Part shown: positions 1 through 11,700 of the stretch, piece after piece
Layout of the letters: the number at the start of each line of letters is the position of its first letter
Numbering within the stretch: the first letter of the stretch is position 1
DNA from: Malachius bipustulatus
Taxonomy: Eukaryota; Arthropoda; Insecta; Coleoptera; Melyridae
Length of the DNA stretch: 64,000 bases
Assembly: GCA_910589415.1 (NCBI GenBank)
Contig: OU342630.1
Location: 25,639,867 to 25,703,866, forward strand
Direction: 5' to 3'
Notes under the pieces: generated by a model
What the model was told of the DNA's origin: nothing
The model's input: only the letters and a program-made list of their open reading frames with translations
Databases searched by the model: none
Translations under genes and position numbers: made by a program

Positions 1-70
1 GAATATGTAGATCGGTTCCCAGAGTTACAGAACAAGGATTTCTTGGTTTGAAAACTTCCGAAGCGAACTG

Positions 71-535
71 TTATACCGCTCTGGATTTTAATGATATTTC
101 GTATACAGGTTATACGCATCAAGGGTGGCATTTTTTCATGTACCACATTTCATTTTATTTCCACTAGTGACGATGGTGCACGATCGTACAGAATTTTACC
201 TGCATATATTAGCAGACATTGATGATACGCCACTGATTTGTGTTCAAATAGAAATCAGTTTTGGAATCCCCATTCATTTCCAAGCAAGTTTGATTAATTG
301 TTTTTTTTCAGGCCGATGCACGGTTTTCGCCTAAAAAAATAAAATCTGTTTCTCTACATGATCACAAGATTGTCGTTAAAATCGCAATACAAAAAAAAAT
401 ATAAAAATATGCAGGTAAAATTCTGCACGATCGTCACTAGTGGAAATAAAACGAAATACGGTATATGAAAAAATGCCTCTTGATGAGTAATACCCGTATA
501 TGAAATTTCATTAAAATATCTAGAGTGGTATTACA
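71..535. repeat. Foldback/hairpin repeat, about 135-bp arms
   Basis: Positions 71-207 and 407-535 are imperfect inverted copies of each other; both contain the core CCACTAGTGACGAT or its complement, separated by a roughly 200-bp loop. No coding potential stands out; the short open frame at 125-334 lies in the left arm and loop. Probably a MITE-like hairpin element; its exact ends and target duplication were not found. Confidence 0.75.
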
Positions 536-545
536 GATATTACGA

Positions 546-2163
546 AAAAATTATTTATTTTAAAAAACTTTACCACCCTGTATCTCAAAAGTTAAGACTT
601 TTAGGACCTACGTTCTTATGAAGTTTTCTTCTTAAAATGGACCCAAAAATCACCCCCTTAAATATTGATATTCAATTACAAAACACCCTGTATGTCGTAA
701 TACACAAATACCGTAGCCAGCCAGATTCTGCAAGCTTAAATGTGATTTATTTCTATGCATTTACATCGAGGACTTGATATTTTGTGTGAGACTGTTAACG
801 AAGTCAAGTCAAGTAATCGAGAGGAGAAGTTTGTCTAGATAAACGATACACTCAGCAAACAGTTACAGAGAGCCTTTAGTGGAGTGAGTAACCGTGTATT
901 AAAATGTGTCCAGGAGAATCCTTAAATTAATTGATTCTTGATTTTATTTATGTTTTATAAAAATGTCGATAAGTGAGTGCCTATTTTATTAATGTTATTG
1001 AATGTTTTGCCAACTGCCATAACCTAACAAAATCAAGAACTGTCCGTTGTAAAAAGTGGATTAAGTTAAGACAAACCTCTTTGTGTCAGGGCCTACTCCA
1101 AGAGGCGTTCGTTTTCAAACACCCTTTAATATATTTCAACTCTATTCAGATTAATAAGTTGGCTATAGATTATGAGAAGGAGCAACCCCGTAACATGAAT
1201 TTAACAGCACACTGACAAAAAATGTAAAGGCATTTCTAAACTAGGTTATGAGTGTTTGTGATAATGTCATTCTCAGATTAAAGCAATATGGCCAAACGTA
1301 CTTCAGTCATGAACATGAAACTAATTTATATTTCTAAATAATTATATTTTTTCTGTACGTAAGTCTTCCTTGATCACTCCCAATAATGTTTAAAATTTGA
1401 ACCATTTTCTGTCACATCTGTTTCTAGTGCATCCTTTTTTGTCTGGAGTATTTGTTTGGAACACTGTACTTCTAATATTATTGTAGTACTTACTTTACTT
1501 AGATTATAATAAATACAATTGAACGTTCCCATAATGAGATCCAATTATAATTTATTTCTGTGAACATTTCGTAGGGTAAGTACCTGTACTTATCCAAAGT
1601 GTTTTTAAATCCTGCCATATTTCGAATTGGATACATTCATTTATACTTAATCAAAGAATTTCCATACAATAATAATTATCTCATGGATACCTACTTACCC
1701 CAAAAGCTGTGAAATTATTACTGCAGGCAGATAATGTACCACATTATAGATATAGGTATGCAAGCAACGAAGGCATTTTCTAAATTAATTTCAGTTTCTT
1801 TTGGTCAATACTTTGGACATTTTCGTATATGATAATTATTTATGAAATTTTGAATATTTAAATTTATGGAAACTTAGCAACTTCCACAGATCAAATCGGT
1901 CAAAAGAAAGTTAAAAAGAGATAGCCTGGCTGACATCCACTGTCAAAATTAATTTTCATTATGTAGTTTATTAACAAAAACTTTAAAATTAGACTACGCC
2001 AAATCAGCTGATTTGTCATGGGCAACCGCAGTCCGAATAAAGTTAGAATGCAGTATTGGTACTTAAACATGCTTATTAACACTGACATATGGAATTGCAT
2101 ATACTACCACTTCACTTCAATTATCTTAAATACTCTCACTTTGTATGTATAGTTAAATAATAC
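546..2163. other. Non-coding stretch, no gene recognised
   Basis: AT-rich sequence, presumably an intron of the TRPV gene whose downstream exons lie below position 1. Short open frames here (973-1215, 1900-2100) have no recognisable protein features. Two CACCCTGTAT-type words near 570 and 683 resemble termini common in insect repeats, but no paired element could be drawn. Confidence 0.5.
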
Positions 2164-2550
2164 ATGATATTAGCAATTATTTGGGAATGCAGTTGTTTTA
2201 AAAAATGAACACTCTTTTTTCTACGCCAAGCTTTCGAATTTTATTTAATTCTTCTTCAGGGCTCTCTATAAAATGATTAACAATATTGAAATTTAGTACA
2301 TAGGTCTTCTAAATGTGTAAATTTTATACTTACAGAAGTTGAGATTAAAATCTATAAGTTCTTGTAAATTGTTAATCATAAAATTTGTGAATTCTTGTTG
2401 TGAATTTGTGAACAGCAATAAAAACGATATAATAAAACATAGTAATGAAATTTGAACTCTAATTTGGGTCAAGATGATAAAAAAATTTTAAAGTTTTTTC
2501 TAAATTAATCTAAAAGTGAAAAAAATAAGAAAAAAAACATAAGAATAATA

Positions 2551-3230
2551 ATAATGCTTTCTGAACGACACACTTACTCCAACGGTATGGTGAAGACAGA
2601 GACATCGATGTTTCAATGGTTATTTCCATCTCATCAGTCTGTCACATCACCACCACTAGAGAAGTGTGCCGATCAGAAAGAAAATCAAAAGCTTTAAGCA
2701 AAATCATTTGTCGGAAACATAGTGACTTGCATGGCAAATGCCATCTGATGACTGAAAGAAAAGTACAACTTTCAATGTGTCAATCAGAGATTCTCCCAGA
2801 GAAATCTGCAATTTTTCACTACCAACGCTGACAGTTCACTGAATTTTGTTTCATAGAAACTACTTCCTTTCTAGGAACACAGCTTTGTGGCTAGCTCCAT
2901 CTCTGATTGGTTTACTGAGATTCGCAAGGTAATTGGTTTTTCAGTGAACTGTCAGCGTTGGTAGTGGAAAATTGCAGATTTCTCTGGGAGAATCTCTGAT
3001 TGACACATTGAAAGTTGTACTTTTCAGTCATCAGATGGCATTTGCCATGCAAGTCACTATGTTTCCGACAAATCATTTTGCTTAAAGCTTTTGATTTTCT
3101 TTCTGATCGGCACACTTCTCTAGTGGTGGTGATGTGACAGACTGATGAGATGGAAATAACCATTGAAACATCGATGTCTCTGTCTTCACCATACCGTTGG
3201 AGTAAGTGTGTCGTTCAGAAAGCATTATTG
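2551..3230. mobile_element. Near-perfect hairpin element nested in left arm of larger foldback
   Basis: Positions 2551-2843 and 2940-3230 are inverted copies of about 290 bp with very few differences, around a loop of about 96 bp. The same short peptide frame appears from both arms (2616-2831 plus, 2912-3163 minus), which reflects the duplication rather than a gene. The whole insertion is roughly 2516-3398, since the host arm sequence is contiguous in the opposite arm at 5124/5125. High arm identity suggests recent origin or arm homogenisation. Confidence 0.85.
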
Positions 3231-3438
3231 TTTTTCAACAATCGGATTGCTGTAATTGATATAATAATTTATTATTATTCAATTTGTTTCATAAGAATAA
3301 TAATTTTTTTTTTAAATTTAAATAGAGATTATTTGATATATAATATTTTTTGTTTTCTGAATATTAATATTAATATATTATTATCAAATCATCTTCATAC
3401 GAAAGCGCCTAGGTGTCACACAACTATAATAAAATTTT

Positions 3439-3745
3439 TATTTTCAATATATTGGAAATATTTTGAATATTTTGAAAAAAAATCCAATATATTGGAAATA
3501 TTTTGAATATATTGAAAAAAAAAATCCAATATATTGAAAAAAAATCCAGTATATTGGAAATCTTTTGAATATATTGAAAAAAAAATCCAATATATTGGAA
3601 ATATTTTGAATATATTGAAAAAAAATCCAATATATTGGAAATATTTTGAATTATATTGAAAAAAAATCCAATATATTGGAAATATTTTGAATATATTGAA
3701 AAAAAATCCAATATATTGGAAAAAATTTCAATATATTGAAAAATA
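3439..3745. repeat. AT-rich minisatellite array in left inner arm
   Basis: Six to seven units built from CAATATATTG, GGAAATATTTTGAATATATTG and short A-runs, with a period of roughly 40-60 bp. The unit is largely palindromic, so the 95-aa minus-strand open frame here is repeat translation (FFSIYSKYFQYIG-like), not a gene. Confidence 0.85.
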
Positions 3746-3749
3746 AAAT

Positions 3750-4980
3750 GTCGAACTTCTAGATTTTCTATAATACTCGGTGCCCAAATTAAATAGATCC
3801 GTTCCCAATGGAAGTAGGTGCTTTCAATTATGTTTCTGTTAAATGGCAGTGTAGTGATTTTTTAGTTTCGAGGACATAACTTACGCACCTAATTCATATA
3901 GTTTAATAGTAGTGTGCTCACTGTGCTGTTTTATGCAAATATATCATAATAATTACAAAGATACATGCCAGTAGCAACCGATTTATACAACCATCATGAA
4001 TACAAATCAAATTTTGCAGGACATGCCAAGCTGTAGTTTGAGTTTGGAAGATTTAATAAAGTGCTATTTCCTCCATCAATTAATTCATCAAGAAAAAATT
4101 TTACTTATAATTTGGTAACATACAGTTACTATTTTGCAGTAAAAAATGTTAGGAATAGAGACTAGGTCAACAAAAAAACGCGTTTTCTTTTCAAAAATTA
4201 CTTGGATAGATTGTTATATAAACACATGGATTGAATAAATAGCATAAATGACTTGTTTTTATGAAATCTCAGAAATCATAATTGTCTTGGGCTTACGGCT
4301 CAGGGCTAAGAAGCACTCTTCAAGTAATTTAACTCCTAATGAAGGTTTCATTATTTGTCGTAGAAAAAGTGTAGTATTCTACCTGCAATAAAGCAATTAA
4401 TCAGCAATTACTCACTCGAATGATTTCAACAAAATTCACGTTGACGCTCGCAGGGCAAACTTTATTCTTGTTAGTAATTGTCTATATTGGTTGTATATGT
4501 AGTAAAATTACATGAAATCAATTATTTTTTTATAAGCTTTACCTATTCTATAACACAATAGAATTTTGTGATATTAACCAATACCCTTCAGTAACGTACG
4601 GCTGATATGCAGGTTTAATATTCCATTTATATTCATAAGAGAATTATTATTATCATGAAAAAAATATTATGTATGTACTGCTCCCAAAAGCATTGGAAAA
4701 AATCACTAATAATATCACAGTTTACAAAATTATTGGTTACTGAATTAAATTTTTTAAACATTCATAAGTTGTTTGTCATCAATACAGTGAATGGGATGGC
4801 GATAATTATAATAATCCTTATCAGGGGTTAAATCCTCGAATGAAAACTTTTAGTTTCACTTAGATGAAACCGAGGATGAAACAGAGAAACATGACAACAG
4901 AGGATACATTTCCATCATAAGCTTCCGCGGCTAGCTTGAGGATTAGTGAGAATGTTAAACAAAACAAACACAAAATCACT
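3750..4980. other. Loop region of the foldback element, no gene seen
   Basis: About 1.2 kb of AT-rich sequence between the minisatellite arms, with no recognisable transposase, RNA gene or extended open frame. It may be unrelated sequence captured between the inverted arms. Confidence 0.5.
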
Positions 4981-5087
4981 AGTTTTTCAATATATTGGAT
5001 TTTTTTTCAATATATTCAAAATATTTCCAATATATTGGATTTTTTTTCAATATATTCAAAATATTTCCAATATATTGAAAATAAAAA
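4981..5087. repeat. AT-rich minisatellite, inverted counterpart in right inner arm
   Basis: About two copies of the same CAATATATTG-based unit in inverted orientation to 3439-3745, followed by the inner-arm sequence ending CGCTTTCGTA at 5124. Copy number differs between the arms, as expected of an expanding or contracting tandem repeat. Confidence 0.8.
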
Positions 5088-5694
5088 TTTTATTATAATT
5101 TTGTGACCCCTAGACGCTTTCGTAGTTTTAGATTAATTTAGAAAAAACTTTAAATTTCTTTTATCATTTTGACCCAAATTAGAATTCAAATTTCATTACT
5201 ATGTCTCATTATATCGTTTTTATTGCTGTTGAATTTACAAATTTTATGATTAACAATTTACATTATTTACAAGAACTTATATTTTAATCTCAACATCTGT
5301 AAATATAAAATTTACATCTTTAGAAGACCTATGTACTAAATTTCAATATTGTTAATCATTTTATAGAGAGCCCTGAAGAAGAATTAAATAAAATTCGAAA
5401 GCTTGGCATAGATAAAAGAGTATTCATTTTTTAAAACGACTGCATTCCCAAATAATAATAATTGCTAATATCATTTATAATTGGACAGTCAAATCAAACT
5501 ACTAATTATTTGTTAAATAATACCATCAATATTTCTAGAAAAAATTTAGCAGATATTATGTGCCCAAATAGCTACTATTTTTGTAGCCACAGAGACCTCG
5601 TTTGTGTTCATTATTATTTGTGCATAAACATTTATTCTTCTTACATATTGCATATCTTTGCCTATAATACACACACTCTACTATTAATACTCAC

Positions 5695-5798
5695 CCCAAA
5701 GACGACTAAATTAAGTGCAGAAGTTTTACTGATGTGGCCAGTTTCCATGTCTATGGTATCAATTTGAGACAAGGGATATGCAGCACATGTAATACTGC
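5695..5798 (-). CDS. TRPV exon 8 (last one in window)
   Basis: 104 nt; [16 protein letters not shown] to SALNLVVFG, donor GTGAGT after 5695. The next exon, expected to begin the region before the first transmembrane helix, was not found between 1 and 5694. Confidence 0.95.
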
Positions 5799-8700
5799 CT
5801 ATAAAATTTCAAATATTATTTTGCCTAATAAAATTCAAGACAAATCTAAATATTGTATGCACACCACCTTGGATGTTTATTTGAGTATCTACTCTTTTCA
5901 GCTGGTTTAAAAGTAAAAGTGTAAATCCTTGACATGTAGGTACTTACCGATTTGCCAGTATATTTCCCTTTCCAAGTTAAGAATATGAAAAAAAATTTCA
6001 GTCCTTGCAAGTTTTGCTGCAAGTGTTAATGGAGTCATGCCCAAAGCATTTTTAATCGACAATTTAGCGCCTACTTCATATGACATGTCAAATACATCCT
6101 GAAATGTTGTTCATTAGGGGAATATTGATAATACAATAATGTTACTGTACCAATTTTTGATAGATCACTAAAAGATGAAGAACTGTATTACCATTAGTGT
6201 CTTGAGCATTTGGATCAGCACCTCTGGACAACATTAAACGGAAACTTTCTTCTTGACCTAGGCAGGCTGCCATAGATAGTGGGTATTCCCCCCAGTACAC
6301 ATACCTGAGTATAAATCAATTTCAGTGATTTATATTTCATGATATACAAATTAAATATTAGCAATGCAAAACGTTACCCCTCATAGTTGGTTTGGGTGCA
6401 AACGTTAACCCATTCATGATCAACAGAATCATTCCTGGAGGATTTCTGGTCTTCTGGACACATGAAGTTTCCCACACAGCGTTCCTGGAAATCTGCTCCC
6501 GAATCTAGCAGATATTTTACCATGCCTGGATCTTCATTTACAACAGCAATATGAAGGACATTCTCTCCTGAAACAGCAGTAAATTTTCCAACTGGCAGGA
6601 AACTGATTTTTTACAAAAAAAATATAGCTCTACTTTAGCTAGCTGCTTAAAATCCAAGTTCAAGATTGCTTTGGAATTTTTTTGAGGTGAAAGCAACTTC
6701 TTTACTCTAAAACTCAATTATTATGTCTTCATTAAAAATCAAAGTATTTATTTATTTGACATTTTTCCAATAATAATTTAGAGTTTCAATCAGATACCTA
6801 TAATTTTTTTTAGATCATCCTTTCTGATAATATATTATTTTCTAACCAATCTTCTTAAGATATATTTGTAATGACTTGTAAGTAGACAGTTTTTAATTTA
6901 GGGTTAATGGTTTTCATCATCAAAAATATGATAAGAGCATTTTGATAGACAGTAGAGTAAATTGCTTTGCTGACGCTTTGTGAGAAGTAAAAACTGATGC
7001 CGGATGCAAATTTGTGCATTGATTGTTGATAGTCAAAGGATCATAACTTTTGGTAATGGAAGAGACAAAGAAGTTGCTCTTTCAGAATTTCATGTACCAA
7101 ACTCTTCGGAATATCTTGCCAAATTGCCATTAATCTCAATCTTATGCTAGGATTATTTCCAATTAAATTCAGAACATGTTCTTCTGTTTCTCCAGTTCTA
7201 GTTGCTAGTTTATATGGGGATGTTTGTTTACACTTCGACCTAGTTAGATCTTTTGTGCCTCCCCTTCTGATGTATATTTCTATAGCACCCCATCTAATTC
7301 TAATTCTTGGATAAAGTTTAGAATTTTTGCTGGTTCTAGAGATGATAAATCTTCTTTTGGGTGGTATGTGTCCAAGCAGCGGAGTCTTCTTTGTTGTACC
7401 ACATAGCATTCTGCTAGGATGTGTATTGGGGTTTCTTCTCCTTCCCCGCAGAATCTGCATGTCTTGTCGTTTTGTAGACCTATCTTGTTGAAATGTGCTC
7501 CGAGTCTACAATGACCCGTGAAGAAGCCTGTTAGCATTCGTAACCGATTTTTGTTGACTTTGATGAAGGCTTCAAATCTTTTTGTTTGGTTCAACTTCAT
7601 TATCTTGGCTTGTCTTTGTCCCAGAAGGTTCTTCCAGAGGTTTTCCCTTTGGGTTTCTTCTTCCTTTCTTATCTTGTCTTTGAAGATATTTTCTCCTAGT
7701 TCACAGAAAGGTTCTGGCCCTATAAGCGGCATTGAAGCCCCCCGCTTTGCTAGGCTGTCTGCTTCTTCATTGCCTCTCACATCTGTGTGCCCTACTCAGA
7801 GGAGAGTTACTTTGTTTTCTTTGCCTAGTCTATTTAACTTTCTTAGGCATTCCCATACCATTCTTGAACTAATGACAAATGGTCTCAGTGCTTTTGTGGC
7901 TGTTGGCTGTCTGTTAGGATGGCAATTTCTTGCTTTTTGTAATTCTTATCGATATTAAATTGAGCGTGTCTTTCTATAGCGTGAATTTCCGCCTGAAATA
8001 TGTTGGTGTATTTTCCCATTGTCTCATCTTTCTACATATTCGTAAATGTTGCTTTTTTGTTTCCTAGGCAACTCCCGCAGTTGTTTCCAAAGCATGCTTT
8101 GCTGGTGTTAATTTTCAAAATCCAGAAAAAACATTAAGTAAAAGTTATGGGCCTTTTTTGAAGGTCAAAGGCAGTTGAGGCTCCTTGGCTTTGAGAGAAT
8201 CAAGTCAAATTTAGCTCAAGCATGCAAAGGCACATCATTGGTAATTGTGCCACCATTGGAATTGAATCAGTACCTATAAAAAAGTACCTGGTAAAAAAAT
8301 TATAACTATTTACAAAAAATGTTGAAAATAACTACCTGCAAGCTTCTGCTCTCGTTAGATAGGTCGTGGAGGACCAATTATGGCCACCTAGATCGTCTGA
8401 CTTAAACAGCCTAGATTTATATTTGTGGAGGCACCTAAAAGCATTTAGTTACACCAACCGAGACAGACGAACAACTAAGGAACAGAATTGTTGACAGAAT
8501 GAAACCTTAAGTAACACTAATGGAATTTTCTAAAGAGTTCGTCATTTGATGAGAAGGAGAGCAGATGCAATGAAGTCGTTTTTATTATTTTCCTCGAACA
8601 GGAAGTAACATACGAAAAGATATTAAGAGGCAAAAAAGTTGTACTTTTTGGTGCTTAATCTGAAAAAAATTTTTTTTTTTTTAAAACACAGTAGTGTACA

Positions 8701-11700
8701 TTTTTTTTTATATATTAATCGTGAGACTGCTCCTAGACGCCACTGGAACTTATCACTATCTATTAGTTAGTGCCAACTTAGCGTTTTATTACAATGAATA
8801 ACTCTGTCAGATTTCAACAAAATTACAAAAGAATCATTTAGATATTAATAAAAAACTTTTTTTTTTAACTTTGACACCCTTTCTCTTGAAAATCAGACTC
8901 AACTTCAGGACACAATTTGAATTATACTGCACACCATACATAATCAATCAGTATAATAACTGTTGATCACTCAATTTAATTGAAACGCAAAATTTAAGAA
9001 TTAGGTAAATTAATTTAATCGCTTCAAAATTATTTTAATGATGAAAACCATTAACCCTAAATGCGAGCCCTATGCTGCATAGTGCATACCATAATATTCA
9101 TCAGATATGTAAATATCATTGATGAGTTTCGGGTAGAATCTCAATAACCTCTTAGCGATATCAGCATGCAGTGAAGTAGCGTTAAGAAGACACAAATGAA
9201 GAACGGTCTCTCCCACTGCCCCTCTGCCTTTTAAATTCCAACAAGTGAATCTGTAAAGGTCTGGATCTGCAAAATTTCTAATTACAATTGATGAAGAACC
9301 AAATATGGCAGAAGTACTGTTACTTTTTTTGTACTCTTCTGCAGTGACTTCAGGTGAATTTTCATCATATTCGTATTCTTCGGGATTTTCCATACCTTTT
9401 AACTGAGGCAACTAAAATAAGAGGCCAATGTCATGTGATATTTAACAAGAAGAAGAGTATTTATAAATTGTTTTAGTTATACATACAAGTTTAAAACGGG
9501 CCCTTTCTTTATTTCTTAGTAGAACTAACTCTAGTTTTGGGATGTATCTACCTTCACCTTTATTAAATAAAAATGGTTCGACCTATGAAAAGTCAAGAAA
9601 ATACAATTAAAACAAAAAATGTTATAGGCAAGAATAACATAGTAGCAGTAGCACAAGGGTATAAAGGGTCGTATGCTAGAAAATATCATTTGGCGTTGTT
9701 AACGTAACACCGATGTCAATCTGACGTTGTTGTTAAAATCGATTCGGTATGCTAGAAAGAAATATTCATGATTTGACACTGCTGTTAGGTAACATCATCA
9801 TGTTAAAAATGTAACATGAACAATAGCGGCAACGTTGTATATTAGCTGATTACAGGCTAAGAACAATTCACGAGCTAGATCGAACCCGAACCGAAGTTCC
9901 ATTTCGTAATAAATCGGCGATCCGAGATGGTCGTGGTTGATTTTGGTCTCGCGTTGTTAGATGTTGGCTAGTGCCTACTGAACGCATGCGTATGAGCTAG
10001 ATAAAGTACACAAAACTCGTCTACCGTCGACCGTCAACGAACGTCATTGCCATCCGATCCTATCATTCGCCATTATTGTTATTGTTGTGTTGTAACAAAT
10101 AATAACAAACGTAAACGTTTCAGTTTTCTTTGAGTGAATTAATTTAGTTTACTGTAAAAGTATAAATGGAAATTGTCGTGAAATCAAGAAAGAACTTCTC
10201 TGAAGTTGAGAGGCAGATTTTGCTAGAAATAATCAACAGGTAAGTTATCAATTACCTAATTATTATGTATCTTATTGCAGAGTGTAGAATACCTAACCAA
10301 ACCTAACCCAATAGTCGGTTGAGAATTTTATGAAGAGGGAGAAGTTTTTAAAGATTATGTTCACAATGTTCTGTTTTAAAACCCCTTCAGATTGCCAGAG
10401 GTGTTGCAGACAACATTAATTTCCTTAATTAAAAATTATTTTTTTATTTGTTCTGGTTTGGCTCTGCCCATGGTTATACAATAATTATTATTATTTTATT
10501 GAGTGTAATATTATCAAATAAATTATTTATTTTACACAAATATGTCTTATGTTGTTTAACTTATTTTATTTTATTGTCACCTACCCTATTTATACCGCCC
10601 ATGGTTAATAATTATGTTATTAAAATATAAATATAAATCAATAAAACAAATTTTGTTTTATTTATTCTGAATCTAAATGAAGAAAATCTAGGTAAGTAGT
10701 AAGTAGAACATCAAGCAGAAGACCTACATTAAAACAAATATCAACTCCACTCCACCTACCCTTATGTCTCTGACCATGATGACCTGTTATATTTTTTTGC
10801 TTAATTTCATTTTTTATATCCAAATGAAAAATACACATCAAGCAGGAAAAATAATTTTCTCTATTTACTCCGCCCATGATATAGTTAACTATTATATAAT
10901 TTTTTGAATCTAAATGCGTCCCTGCTGTGTTTCTGTAGTTAGGACTACTTTCTCGAAGAAAAATGTTGGAAATAAATTATAGTATAAAAATACTTGGTAG
11001 TACTACTTTTGGTAAATTTTTAACTTATGGAACAAGATTGTTGATATTTAGTTGTAATTGCACTGTAAATAAACATAGAAAAAACACTTCACTCTGGAAT
11101 AATACGGGATTTATTAAAAATCTTCCTAAAATTTGACAGCTAATAATAATAATTAATCGATCCATACCCTGTGATTATTGTAACATGGCCATTTAGCATT
11201 GACATTCAACTGTTCCTACTCGATTTTCGTTTCTAGCATACCAAATTGGGTGATTTCAGCTTTAACGCCGTTGTCAACATGAAATTTGACATGGCGATGT
11301 TAAAGCATTTAACATGGTCACGTGACCATGTCAAAGTGATTTTTAACAACAGTGCCGTTGTTAACAACGCTGTTAAAGGCGAAATTTAGTTTCTAGCATA
11401 CCACCCAAAGAGTTATGTAGCAGTTATGCAGCATCAGTTATGTGAAACACCACTGTGTTGTCCCCAAAATTTAAGCAGCATTCCTGCGTTTATAGTAAGG
11501 TGATCCTAATATTTTGTAATAGAAAAGAAGTAATCTTTTATCTTTGGTTACAAAAGAAACTCTTTAAAAAATTCTGAAAAAAAAATTGTGCATTCTGTCT
11601 GAAAGCTCTCAAGGTTTCCATGGCTACAGGGTAAAAAACAATTATTTTTAATTTGGTATTTTTTTCAATTGTTTTTCTCACTAACAGATGCAGCAGAACC

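Larger units (their letters stand above)
2164..5474. mobile_element. Composite foldback element with about 350-bp outer inverted arms
   Basis: The outer arms 2164-2515 and 5125-5474 are inverted copies; the outermost 11 bases ATGATATTAGC are matched by GCTAATATCAT at the right end. The arm continues inward without a break on the right (5124 back to about 4981), but on the left it is interrupted at 2516-3398 by a second hairpin and resumes at 3399. Inner arms include an AT-rich array of CAATATATTG words. The 1.2-kb centre (3750-4980) has no ORF. The layout recalls Drosophila FB elements (inverted arms of tandem repeats) but no transposase is present. It sits in the TRPV intron after the exon ending at 5695. 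Confidence 0.8.

Noticed and set aside
2616..3163. Two similar short proteins on opposite strands
   Set aside because: They arise from the two arms of one hairpin and contain no recognisable domain.
3424..3711. 95-codon minus-strand frame rich in FFSIY and YFQYIG
   Set aside because: It is translation of the AT-rich tandem repeat; composition and periodicity follow the DNA repeat, with no independent coding signal.
3439..5087. CRISPR-like repeated units
   Set aside because: The units are adjacent AT-rich minisatellites without unique spacers, in an animal genome.
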